From positions 1 to 38,274 of the forward strand of contig JAEELR010000063.1 in assembly GCA_016282835.1 (NCBI GenBank): a stretch of 38,274 nucleotides of DNA, read 5' to 3'. The DNA comes from Treponema sp. GTDB taxonomy: Bacteria > Spirochaetota > Spirochaetia > Treponematales > Treponemataceae. The position numbers and the translations under genes were made by a program. The notes under the pieces were generated by a model. The model was not told the origin of the DNA and did not search any database. It saw nothing but the letters and a program-made list of their open reading frames with translations. Positions 16,974 through 23,914 of this stretch are shown here, piece by piece (the stretch's first letter is position 1; the number at the start of each line of letters is the position of its first letter).

Positions 16974-18177
16974 AGCGCGAAAGGAAAACAACAATTCTGT
17001 CTGAGCCATAATGAATTCCTGCGTAGTAGGCGATGGACTCAGTTTTCTGGTATTCATTGTTTTTATTTAACTGTCTGTATATTAGTGTCTTTTGAATTCC
17101 TTCTTTAATTTTCTTTGATGATTTTTTTTCTAAATATGAAAAGTCTGTAAACTCATCAAATGAATTTCTGTCTTCGGGATGAATCTGTTTAGTCGCAATG
17201 TTATTTATTAATTCTCTATAGGAGCCGCTTGGTGAAGTTTTTGTCTGTAATTCAAGTTCATTATTGTACATAAAGTAACTGTTTCTTGAGACATTGACTA
17301 ATATGATTAGCGGGAAGGTACTGTAAATTGCATCCATAATCATATTGTTTGTTGTTGCTTTCGACTGAACGCGTATAAAGTCTTCCGTGTTTCGTATGGT
17401 TTCAACCGTCATGCAGAGTTCAGTAAAAATTTCTTCTTCAAGAGGCTTTGCAAAAATAAATCCCTGAATGATGTTGCAGTCGCAGGTCCGTAAAAATCCC
17501 AGCTGTTCTTTTGTTTCAACGCCTTCCGCAACGGTTGTAAGTTTCAGGCGGTGTGCAAAATTAAAAACGCTTTCCAGAACAATGCGCTCTTTTTTATTTT
17601 TACAGTTACTGCTAAGGAGTGATTTGTCAATCTTCAAAATATTTGCAGGAACATCTTTTAAAAAGCTAAGTGATGAATAGCCGGAACCAAAATCATCTAT
17701 TGAAACACTGTAGCCTTCGTTTCGAATGTCGCCAATAAATTCGATGATGTTATTTTTATGATGATTCATTGCAGACTCTGTGATTTCAACTTCAATCAAA
17801 CTTCTGGAAAGTCCATATTTGTTTACGATTGAATTTAATTTTTCTATAAAAAAAGGCTCCCTGATATGGAAGCGTGAAAAGTTTACGCTTATTGTAACTA
17901 CAGGAATTCCAAGTTCTATGTTCTTGTGCAGTAAAATGCAGGTTTCTTCGAGTACATACCAGTCTAAATCAATTATTTTTTCTGTTTCTTCAAGCGGGGG
18001 AATAAACTGCGAAGGTTGAATTATAGTGCCGTCATCATCTAACCAGCGGGCTAAAGCTTCTGCTCCAACTAATGTGCACGATAGAGATTCAAACTTTGGC
18101 TGATAAAAAACTTTAATCCTTTTGTTTTGAATTGCATTCGAGAGAAGTTGAGCTATGTTTTCGTTCGTAAATTCCAT
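16963..18177 (-). CDS. EAL-domain c-di-GMP phosphodiesterase
   Basis: A 404-residue protein. The N-terminal 250 residues form a complete EAL domain that should hydrolyse cyclic di-GMP to pGpG. EAL is residues 40-42; metal and catalytic residues in SVNFSR, EVEITES, DDFGSGYSS, ILKIDKSLL, AEGVE and IQGFIFAKPL are all present, so it is predicted active. The last 150 residues (..NRNSYFMYNNELEL.., IHPEDRNSFDEFTDF, GSDRIVVFLSRF) look like a PAS-type sensor placed after the EAL domain, the reverse of the usual order. No membrane segment or GGDEF domain is present. It is convergent with pcrA and divergent from efp. Confidence 0.9.
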   Translation of the reverse strand: MEFTNENIAQLLSNAIQNKRIKVFYQPKFESLSCTLVGAEALARWLDDDGTIIQPSQFIPPLEETEKIIDLDWYVLEETCILLHKNIELGIPVVTISVNFSRFHIREPFFIEKLNSIVNKYGLSRSLIEVEITESAMNHHKNNIIEFIGDIRNEGYSVSIDDFGSGYSSLSFLKDVPANILKIDKSLLSSNCKNKKERIVLESVFNFAHRLKLTTVAEGVETKEQLGFLRTCDCNIIQGFIFAKPLEEEIFTELCMTVETIRNTEDFIRVQSKATTNNMIMDAIYSTFPLIILVNVSRNSYFMYNNELELQTKTSPSGSYRELINNIATKQIHPEDRNSFDEFTDFSYLEKKSSKKIKEGIQKTLIYRQLNKNNEYQKTESIAYYAGIHYGSDRIVVFLSRFIQ

Positions 18178-18273
18178 GTTATCCCCAAAAGATTGTTTTA
18201 TTTTTCAACCATTAATCTATTTTACCACAAAAATTTACTGTTGTAAAAAAAATAACATAAAAAAATAACATTA

Positions 18274-18302
18274 TTGAAACTATGAATTTTTTTTTATATA
18301 AT
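18274..18302 (+). promoter_or_regulatory. Promoter of efp
   Basis: TTGAAA 18274-18279, exactly 17 bases, then TATAAT 18297-18302; the efp ATG lies 33 bases further with GTGGGGA before it. Confidence 0.75.
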
Positions 18303-18335
18303 TTGTCTTGATATTTTTATTTTGTGGGGAATTAC

Positions 18336-18908
18336 ATGTTAACAACAAATGAAATTAGAGTAGGTACAGCATTCATGTTTGAAGGTGCTCCTTTTATTGT
18401 TCAGAGAATGCTTGGTCAAAAATCTGGAAGAGCCGGAATGGTTACAAAACTTCGTGTAAAAAATATTGTTACTGGTGGAACTCAGGATTTAGGTCTTGAT
18501 GCAGGTGAAAAATTTGATGAAGTAGATCTTGAAGAAAAGGTTGTAAAGCTTTCATATCTTGATGGCGATACATTCCACTTTATGGATCAGGAAACATACG
18601 ATGACATTGCATTAGAGAAAGAAGATTTGGGTGATAACTTTGGTTACATTTCTCCAGATGATGATTACGATGTTACAATTACTTTCTATGAAGGAAAGGC
18701 TGTAGGTGTTAAGCTCCCAATCCAGGTTACAAGAGTAATTACATATTGTGAACCAGGCGTTAAGGGCGATACTTCTGGTAAATCACTTAAACCAGCTACA
18801 CTTGATACTGGAGTTGAAGTAAAAGTTCCTTTGTTCTGCAACACAGATGATAGAATCGTTATCGACACAAGAGACGGTTCATTCGTTGAAAGAGCAAAAG
18901 ATAAATAA
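18336..18908 (+). CDS. efp: Elongation factor P, Arg32 type
   Basis: EF-P binds the ribosome and relieves stalling at consecutive prolines. The 190-residue protein covers all three beta domains (N-terminal KOW-like TNEIRVGTAF.., middle OB domain, C-terminal OB ending VIDTRDGSFVERAKD). ATG 18336 is chosen over GTG 18324, which is part of the ribosome site. With this start the loop reads QKSGRAGM and the tip residue is Arg32, not Lys34. Arg32 forms are known substrates of the rhamnosyltransferase EarP in Pseudomonas and Neisseria, so rhamnosylation is expected. The earP gene is not in this window. Confidence 0.95.
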   Translation: MLTTNEIRVGTAFMFEGAPFIVQRMLGQKSGRAGMVTKLRVKNIVTGGTQDLGLDAGEKFDEVDLEEKVVKLSYLDGDTFHFMDQETYDDIALEKEDLGDNFGYISPDDDYDVTITFYEGKAVGVKLPIQVTRVITYCEPGVKGDTSGKSLKPATLDTGVEVKVPLFCNTDDRIVIDTRDGSFVERAKDK

Positions 18909-18953
18909 TTTAAACTTTGAATTTTAGGCTGCAGTTTTACCTGTAGTCTTTAG

Positions 18954-19028
18954 GACCCTGTAGCTCAATTTGGATAGAGCGATAGCCTCCTAAGCTGTAG
19001 GTAGCGAGTTCGAACCCCGCCAGGGTCA
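18954..19028 (+). tRNA. tRNA-Arg (anticodon CCT)
   Basis: A full cloverleaf: acceptor GACCCTG/CAGGGTC, D arm GCTC..GAGC, anticodon stem ATAGC/GCTGT with loop CTCCTAA, and T loop TTCGAAC. The anticodon CCT reads AGG. CCA is not encoded. The T stem GCGAG/CCCGC has an A-C mismatch at 52-62, unusual for a standard tRNA. The gene begins 45 bases after efp and probably shares its transcript. Confidence 0.92.
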
Positions 19029-19033
19029 TACAT

Positions 19034-19067
19034 AATCCGATTCACAATCCGTGGGTCGGATTTTTTT
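19034..19067 (+). terminator. Terminator after tRNA-Arg
   Basis: AATCCGA pairs with TCGGATT and is followed by a T run. The left half AATCCGATTCAC is the same as in the two larger terminators at 19898 and 22276. Confidence 0.8.
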
Positions 19068-19161
19068 AGTAGAAAATTTTTGCACGGACAGTCTGTATCA
19101 AGGTGCAAGAGAGGTAAAAGTATGCCATTTGATTTTAAGAAAGAGTTTAAAGAGTTTTTTC

Positions 19162-19207
19162 GCATTGAAATGGAAATAATGCAAATCAGTTAAAACTATG
19201 CTAAAAT
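19162..19207 (+). promoter_or_regulatory. Operator and promoter of toxin-antitoxin module 1
   Basis: GCATT..AATGC, a 21-base inverted repeat at 19162-19182, is followed by an extended -10 box TGCTAAAAT at 19199-19207; no good -35 is seen. Module 2 has the same layout at 20058-20103, and the sequence from TAAAAT through the antitoxin start is the same in both. Antitoxins of this type usually repress their own operon. Confidence 0.55.
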
Positions 19208-19227
19208 AATTTAGTTGGAGGTGCAAA

Positions 19228-19440
19228 ATGTCTTACGATACAGTAATGGAAAAAGTAAAGACTTTGCCAGAAACAGCTCTGGAAGAAGTTTCTGTTTATC
19301 TTGATAAAATAGGGAATATTTATCAGTCAAGACAAAATGTGGATTTTTCATTTGTAGACAATATTTTTGGCACTTTAAATGATTCTGAAGCTGATGAATT
19401 GCGTTCTTGCTGCGGATTGAAATTCAGGGAGAATGCATGA
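19228..19440 (+). CDS. VapB-like antitoxin 1
   Basis: A 70-residue protein directly upstream of and overlapping a PIN-domain toxin gene (ATGA overlap), so an antitoxin by context. It begins MSYDTVMEKVKTLPETALEE, close to the second antitoxin (MSYDTVCEQVKSLPEQ), then an amphipathic helix and a separate C-terminal tail that would wrap the toxin. The tails of the two antitoxins differ (FGTLNDSEADELRS against FFDLAGKIHLDTNS), as expected if each binds its own toxin. TTGGAGG precedes the ATG. No DNA-binding fold can be assigned with confidence. Confidence 0.75.
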   Translation: MSYDTVMEKVKTLPETALEEVSVYLDKIGNIYQSRQNVDFSFVDNIFGTLNDSEADELRSCCGLKFRENA

Positions 19441-19838
19441 TTTTTTTTCTTGATACTAATGTAATTATTGATTTATTGAACGGTAATTCAAATGTCCTTG
19501 CTGCTTTTAAAAATGCATATACTTTTGATACGGTAAAAATTCCCGATTTGGTTTACTATGAAGTTCTTCGTGGCTTTGAGTATTCTGACCCTAAAAAGCA
19601 AAAAGCAGGATTTGAAATTTTTGCTAATCATTGCGGCATTGTGTACATGGATAAATCTGTTTTGGAAGAATCTGCCCGTCAATATGCTGATTTGAGAAAG
19701 CATGGAATTACAATAGACGATGATGATATTTTGATAGGTTCGTTTGCTATTACAAAAAATGCAACCCTAGTTACTAATAATACAAAGCATTTCAAAAATC
19801 TAAATGGAATTCAACTTGTTGATTGGAAAGAATCTTAA
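19437..19838 (+). CDS. PIN-domain ribonuclease toxin 1 (VapC-like)
   Basis: A 133-residue PIN protein. The acidic site is visible: Asp6 in FFLDTNVIIDLL, Glu42 in YYEVLRG, Asp at about 95-97 in DDDDILIGSFA, and TNNTKHF at the C-terminus. VapC toxins cut RNA, often tRNA or rRNA, when the antitoxin is lost; the target here is unknown. ATG 19437 overlaps the antitoxin stop and follows AGGGAG, so the longer upstream frame to 19407 is not used. The module sits 400 bases after tRNA-Arg. Confidence 0.85.
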   Translation: MIFFLDTNVIIDLLNGNSNVLAAFKNAYTFDTVKIPDLVYYEVLRGFEYSDPKKQKAGFEIFANHCGIVYMDKSVLEESARQYADLRKHGITIDDDDILIGSFAITKNATLVTNNTKHFKNLNGIQLVDWKES

Positions 19839-19897
19839 TAAATGTATAAGGAAAACTGCCTGTCACGAAGTTTAATCTTTTGTATATGGAGGAACAC

Positions 19898-19943
19898 AAA
19901 AAAAATCCGATTCACTTCAGGTGAACCGGATTTTTTTTGTGTG
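19898..19943. terminator. Bidirectional terminator, repeat copy 1
   Basis: A run of eight A, the stem ATCCG.TTCAC against GTGAA.CGGAT with loop TTCAG, and eight T. All 46 bases are the same as at 22276-22321. It lies between the two toxin-antitoxin modules. Confidence 0.85.
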
Positions 19944-20057
19944 CTAAAAGTTTTCATATACATTCTTATGTCGGGGGTGTAAGAGAATTTAAAAATAAAA
20001 AATTAGTTATTCGATTTTAATAAAAATAATTCCTTCGTATTGAAATGGAATTTTTTC

Positions 20058-20103
20058 GCATTGCAATGTAATTAATGCAAAGCTGCTGAAATTATGTTAA
20101 AAT
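20058..20103 (+). promoter_or_regulatory. Operator and promoter of toxin-antitoxin module 2
   Basis: GCATT..AATGC over 21 bases at 20058-20078, with the added perfect palindrome CATTGCAATG, then the extended -10 TGTTAAAAT at 20095-20103. From TAAAAT onward, 43 bases (20098-20140) are the same as module 1 at 19202-19244, including the ribosome site and the first codons. Confidence 0.55.
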
Positions 20104-20123
20104 AATTTAGTTGGAGGTGCAAA

Positions 20124-20339
20124 ATGTCTTACGATACAGTTTGTGAACAGGTAAAATCTCTTCCTGAGCAACTTTTGACATCTGTTTCTGCCTTTATAAA
20201 GTTATTGGAAACTGAGCAGTCTGAAATGTATGTGATAAAAACAGCTCCGAAAACAAAGAAAAACTTCTTTGATTTGGCAGGAAAAATTCATCTTGATACT
20301 AATTCTGTTACAGAATTCAGAGAGGCAAGTCTTTTATGA
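20124..20339 (+). CDS. VapB-like antitoxin 2
   Basis: A 71-residue putative antitoxin whose first seven codons and leader are the same as antitoxin 1. The middle (LPEQLLTSVSAFIKLLE) and end (KKNFFDLAGKIHLD..) recall DUF2281-type antitoxins, where a helical N-terminus is followed by a GKI-containing toxin-binding tail. It overlaps the toxin gene by four bases (ATGA). Confidence 0.75.
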   Translation: MSYDTVCEQVKSLPEQLLTSVSAFIKLLETEQSEMYVIKTAPKTKKNFFDLAGKIHLDTNSVTEFREASLL

Positions 20340-20716
20340 TTCTTGTAGATACAAATGTAATTATTGACTTTTGGGATAAACCAACAGAAGAAGCCAAAAG
20401 TGTATTTGAGGAAAATGAAATAGCAACTTGTGGGGTTATAAAGGCAGAATTATTGCGAGGAAGTAACACAGACAAGCAGTTTACTCAGATGGAAGAAGCT
20501 TTAAATGATTTTACATATCTTTCATTTTTTGAAAAAGATTGGATAGATCTTTCAAAATTTTTTATAACATTAAAGCAAAATGGACTTACAGTACCGTTCC
20601 AAGATGCAATGATTGCTTATCTTGCAATAAAAAATAAATGTCAAATCTGGACAAATGATAAGCATTTCAAACTTATGCAAGTTATTTTACCAGAATTGAA
20701 ACTCTTTTCTTTGTAA
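20336..20716 (+). CDS. PIN-domain ribonuclease toxin 2 (VapC-like)
   Basis: A 126-residue PIN protein with Asp5 (MILVDTNVIIDFW), Glu38 (IKAELLRG), Asp90 (VPFQDAMIAYLA) and WTNDKHF at the end. This is the complete VapC acidic set. It is only distantly similar to toxin 1, so the two modules are not a recent whole duplication even though their leaders are. The RNA target is not known. Confidence 0.87.
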   Translation: MILVDTNVIIDFWDKPTEEAKSVFEENEIATCGVIKAELLRGSNTDKQFTQMEEALNDFTYLSFFEKDWIDLSKFFITLKQNGLTVPFQDAMIAYLAIKNKCQIWTNDKHFKLMQVILPELKLFSL

Positions 20717-20890
20717 GAAGGATAAAATATTTCTGGTATTGGAGCTATATTACCTGATTAGAAGTTTAAAATACGACATAGTGTTAAGGTTTGTGTTGAA
20801 GTAACTTATTATTAGATAGATAAACTCATGGAGTCACTTATTGTTAATAAGTAAAGAACTCTGATAAAGATAATAGATGGAAGATTATAT

Positions 20891-22102
20891 ATGGGAACAT
20901 GTTATATTTGTGGAAAAGAGCATGTAAATTATCGAAGGACGGTACATACAGGAAATTCTTATCGAACTGGGATTTCTTTGCGAGGTAGAATTCATGGATC
21001 TGTAGCAAGCCATACTGGAGTTAGAACTGTATGTGCACGTTGTGCATTTGATATGGATTATAAAGAAAAAAAACGTGAAGGATCTTGGGGTCCCGTTTTG
21101 GGATTTTTTGTTATTATGTTTTTCGCTAATTTCTTGATTTTTAAAGTTTTTGTTGGAATTCTTGGTATACTTGGTGGTGTTTGCTTATGCATTTTTCCAA
21201 GGAAACGGGGGAAAAAAAATGCGGAACTGTGGTATAGAAATAATATTGATAAATATGTAGATGAAGTAGATATAAGAAATAAGCAGTATCAATTGCAAAT
21301 TGAAGCTGCTCAAAACGAACAAAGAAAAATTCAAGAAGAGGAATATAGAATTGAACAAAAGACAATCGCAGAAGATAAAATTCAAATATCAGAACTAGGA
21401 AAAATATTTACTGAACGTTTAAATCAAGAAAAAGAGTTATTGATAACAAAGATTCAAATATATAATAAAAAGTTTCACGAAATTTCAATAATACATACAG
21501 ATGAAATAAAAAACTTTATTAAGGAACTGGAAGAGCAAGAAAATGATTGCGAGAAAACACTCAAAAAGATTAATAAAACTTGTGATGATTATATAAAACA
21601 ATGTAAGAATACATTGTCAAATAAAGCATTAATAGAAACCTCTATAAAAAATATAGAACAGATTCGAAATGTTTTGTTAAATTTAGTAAATGTTTTTGTA
21701 TCGGGAATAAAAAATACAGAAAACAAAATTTTACGGGCATCATTAGAAATTTCAGAAGGTTCAAGCCTTATTTGTAATAATGATGTTATAGAAGTTGATA
21801 TTTCATCCATAGATAATTCTATTCTTCTTATTGAAAGTAAAGAAGATAAAACTGGAGAAGGGAAGAAAGTTGAAAAAAAAGAAGTTTCAATGACTGAGGA
21901 AGAAATTAAAAGATCTTGTATGAGAGATTACATAAAATCTCAATTGCAAAGAACTGATATAGAAGAAATAAAAAAAATGGAGGATATGTATTTCAATACA
22001 ACTTCTTTATCATATTTTAAAGATACAATTCCTTATTTATATGATTTCAATTCAATTGAAGATTATAAAATAAAACTTAATGATATCTTATCTACTTTGT
22101 AG
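20891..22102 (+). CDS. Unrecognised zinc-ribbon/membrane/coiled-coil protein
   Basis: A 403-residue protein with no recognised family. Two CxxC pairs, Cys4/Cys7 and Cys48/Cys51, form a likely zinc ribbon. The segment between is rich in Arg, Gly, Ser and His. A hydrophobic stretch at about 66-102 (one or two membrane passes) ends in a basic stop (FPRKRGKK). Residues about 120-290 are highly charged and predicted coiled coil (ENDCEKTLKKINK..). The C-terminus is a separate acidic/helical piece. ATG 20891 follows GGAAG. The gene is very AT-rich with many AAA, AGA and ATA codons, suggesting acquisition. It follows TA module 2 and is closed by the terminator at 22276. A membrane-bound sensor or defence factor is possible but only a guess. 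Confidence 0.75.
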   Translation: MGTCYICGKEHVNYRRTVHTGNSYRTGISLRGRIHGSVASHTGVRTVCARCAFDMDYKEKKREGSWGPVLGFFVIMFFANFLIFKVFVGILGILGGVCLCIFPRKRGKKNAELWYRNNIDKYVDEVDIRNKQYQLQIEAAQNEQRKIQEEEYRIEQKTIAEDKIQISELGKIFTERLNQEKELLITKIQIYNKKFHEISIIHTDEIKNFIKELEEQENDCEKTLKKINKTCDDYIKQCKNTLSNKALIETSIKNIEQIRNVLLNLVNVFVSGIKNTENKILRASLEISEGSSLICNNDVIEVDISSIDNSILLIESKEDKTGEGKKVEKKEVSMTEEEIKRSCMRDYIKSQLQRTDIEEIKKMEDMYFNTTSLSYFKDTIPYLYDFNSIEDYKIKLNDILSTL

Positions 22103-22275
22103 AAAATGTAAGGAATGAAATATCTACATAAGTTCAAAGTCAATAAAAAGAATTAAATCTAAATATAGAGAAGATAAGAATAAAGTCTGTTTCAGATAAA
22201 ATGAAAAAATATTTATCATACCATAGAAAATATATATTTGATAAATAAAGCAAAATAAGTATCTTTGTCATAGAG

Positions 22276-22321
22276 AAAAAAAATCCGATTCACTTCAGGT
22301 GAACCGGATTTTTTTTGTGTG
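22276..22321. terminator. Bidirectional terminator, repeat copy 2
   Basis: The same 46 bases as 19898-19943. Here it serves two convergent genes, the zinc-ribbon protein on plus and the outer-membrane protein on minus. The pair of copies brackets TA module 2 and the zinc-ribbon gene as a 2.3 kb cassette. Confidence 0.85.
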
Positions 22322-22343
22322 AAAGCAACAAGCTTCTATTCTT

Positions 22344-23339
22344 CTACAGTTTCTGTGAATAGCTTAATGCAATTCTTCTAAAGAACCATTCTCTTCCGGT
22401 TGCGGTTAAAAGTGGTTCTACAGTGTTTTCAGTGTGTTCTTCTGCGAACGATCTTCTGCTAGAGAATCCAAGTAAAACAGTGAGTGAGTGTTTAGGTGTA
22501 AATGCAAACTGCATTAAAGGGGAAATGCTTACTGTTTTAAATGCAGAGTCATAGTCCGGGTTTTTGTATGCACTGTCGCTGTAGCAGCCTTCGATTTCAG
22601 TTAAAACTCCAACTCTTGATAGAACGCAGTCAGGAATTTGATATGCTAAGACAATGTTCTGATAGTTGATGAGTGCATTTGTTTTGCTTTTTGTACACTG
22701 CCATTCCCAGACAGCATTTTCACTTAAACCGGAAATTCCTTCGTAGTAAACCTGATAAGTATAAACTGTAAGAACGTGAGCCCACTTGCTTTGAATTACT
22801 GCGCCAAAGTCAAACTGGAAAGAACCCTGTGCCCACAATTTATAATACCAGTTCTTGAATGGAGTTAAATCGTCATAAACTAGATTTGCTAAGTTTGTGT
22901 CGTTGAATAAAGCCATTCCCTGCAGACCTGCTAAAGTCCATCCTGTTCCGGCTTCAGCACCTGCATTGAATACTAAAAATGGAAGCGGTGTAAAGGTAAC
23001 TGCAACTCCAGGTTTTACAGATACCGGTGAAATTTCAAATTTTCCTTCTAAGACAAGGTTTGCATCTGATACCAGCCAGTGACTTCCTAAAGGGGTTGGA
23101 ATTGTGTAATCTGCAAAAATTGTAGCGCGGCCCTCGAGCCCACTGTAAGGTCCTGTTAATGGTGCAAACTGTGAATTATTTTTTTCCGGATTTGCAATGT
23201 ATGCAGACAAAGGGTAATAAGCAAAATCGACTGTGTAATGAAAGTCTAGTTTATCGCTTTTCTTTGCTTCCTGTGTAAAAGCTGGTACTGCAAGTGTAAC
23301 GCATAAAACTAATGTAGAAAATAATTTTGTAAATTTCAT
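22344..23339 (-). CDS. Predicted outer-membrane beta-barrel protein
   Basis: A 331-residue protein with a cleavable signal (MKFTKLFSTLVLCVTLAVPA) and no lipobox. The mature part alternates hydrophobic and polar residues with many aromatic ends (LDFHYTVDFAYYPL, ATIFADYTIPTPLG, LTVYTYQVYYEG, LTVLLGFSSRR) and finishes with ALSYSQKL, typical of a barrel. No specific porin family is recognised. AGGAG precedes the ATG. It is separate from the flanking mobile genes and may be an original resident of this locus. Confidence 0.72.
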   Translation of the reverse strand: MKFTKLFSTLVLCVTLAVPAFTQEAKKSDKLDFHYTVDFAYYPLSAYIANPEKNNSQFAPLTGPYSGLEGRATIFADYTIPTPLGSHWLVSDANLVLEGKFEISPVSVKPGVAVTFTPLPFLVFNAGAEAGTGWTLAGLQGMALFNDTNLANLVYDDLTPFKNWYYKLWAQGSFQFDFGAVIQSKWAHVLTVYTYQVYYEGISGLSENAVWEWQCTKSKTNALINYQNIVLAYQIPDCVLSRVGVLTEIEGCYSDSAYKNPDYDSAFKTVSISPLMQFAFTPKHSLTVLLGFSSRRSFAEEHTENTVEPLLTATGREWFFRRIALSYSQKL

Positions 23340-23447
23340 AAAATCTCCTGCAAGCTAATCTGTGAAAAATTAATTTCATGATCAGCAAATGTTTTTATCC
23401 TTCTATTATATCATTGTTTTTAGTAAATGTTAAAAGAGAAAACGGCG

Positions 23448-23801
23448 TTACAAATTATCCTTTTTTACTTTATCCAATGATTTATTCAGAGATAGTCTGA
23501 TTTGTTCAATAATTTCTTCCGTTATTTGAGCGCGGATTTTTTCATTCTCGGGGGTATCTTCTATTATAATAGGTGTTTTATCTTGCGGGATAAAAAGCTG
23601 GTAGACTTCGATTTTAAGAGCAGAGGCAATTTTTGAAAGAGAGTCTTCGCCTGGCCAGCGTCTTTTTCCTTCGAAAAAATTTATTGCTTGTACAGACATT
23701 TCTGCTTCTTCAGCAAGTTTTTCTTGTGTCCATCCTTTTCCTTTTCTGAAATTCTTTATGTTAGTTGATAAAGTTTCTAATATTTCTGCTCCTGATTCCA
23801 T
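23448..23801 (-). CDS. XRE-family regulator, probable restriction-modification controller
   Basis: A 117-residue protein with an XRE helix-turn-helix at residues about 13-66 (NFRKGKGWTQEKLAEEAEMS, VQAINFFEGKRRWPGEDSL, IASALKI). A charged helical tail, residues 85-117, could mediate dimers. It is divergent from the methyltransferase-like gene, the usual place for a controller of a restriction system. Three TACA-N3-TGTA boxes lie between them, one just before its own ATG, which suggests autorepression. No clear ribosome site precedes the ATG. Confidence 0.82.
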   Translation of the reverse strand: MESGAEILETLSTNIKNFRKGKGWTQEKLAEEAEMSVQAINFFEGKRRWPGEDSLSKIASALKIEVYQLFIPQDKTPIIIEDTPENEKIRAQITEEIIEQIRLSLNKSLDKVKKDNL

Positions 23802-23804
23802 ATC

Positions 23805-23876
23805 TACATTCTGTAAGGAAATTTTTTAATTATACAGTTACAGGGTGTAGAAATTGTGATATACTTACATTCTGTA
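23805..23876. promoter_or_regulatory. Operator region with three TACA-N3-TGTA boxes
   Basis: Palindromic 11-mers: TACATTCTGTA at 23805-23815, TACAGGGTGTA at 23839-23849, TACATTCTGTA at 23866-23876. On the minus strand TATAAT (23829-23834) is a fair -10 for the XRE gene, with the middle box just upstream of it. The third box lies in the likely promoter of the plus-strand gene. The XRE protein at 23448 is the obvious candidate to bind them. Confidence 0.65.
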
Positions 23877-23914
23877 GAATTTGTATATTCTATGACAAAT
23901 TGTAGGTATTATAA

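Noticed and set aside
20717-20890. Promoter before the zinc-ribbon gene
   Set aside because: Several AT-rich words but no pair of boxes with correct spacing; the gene may be transcribed from TA module 2.
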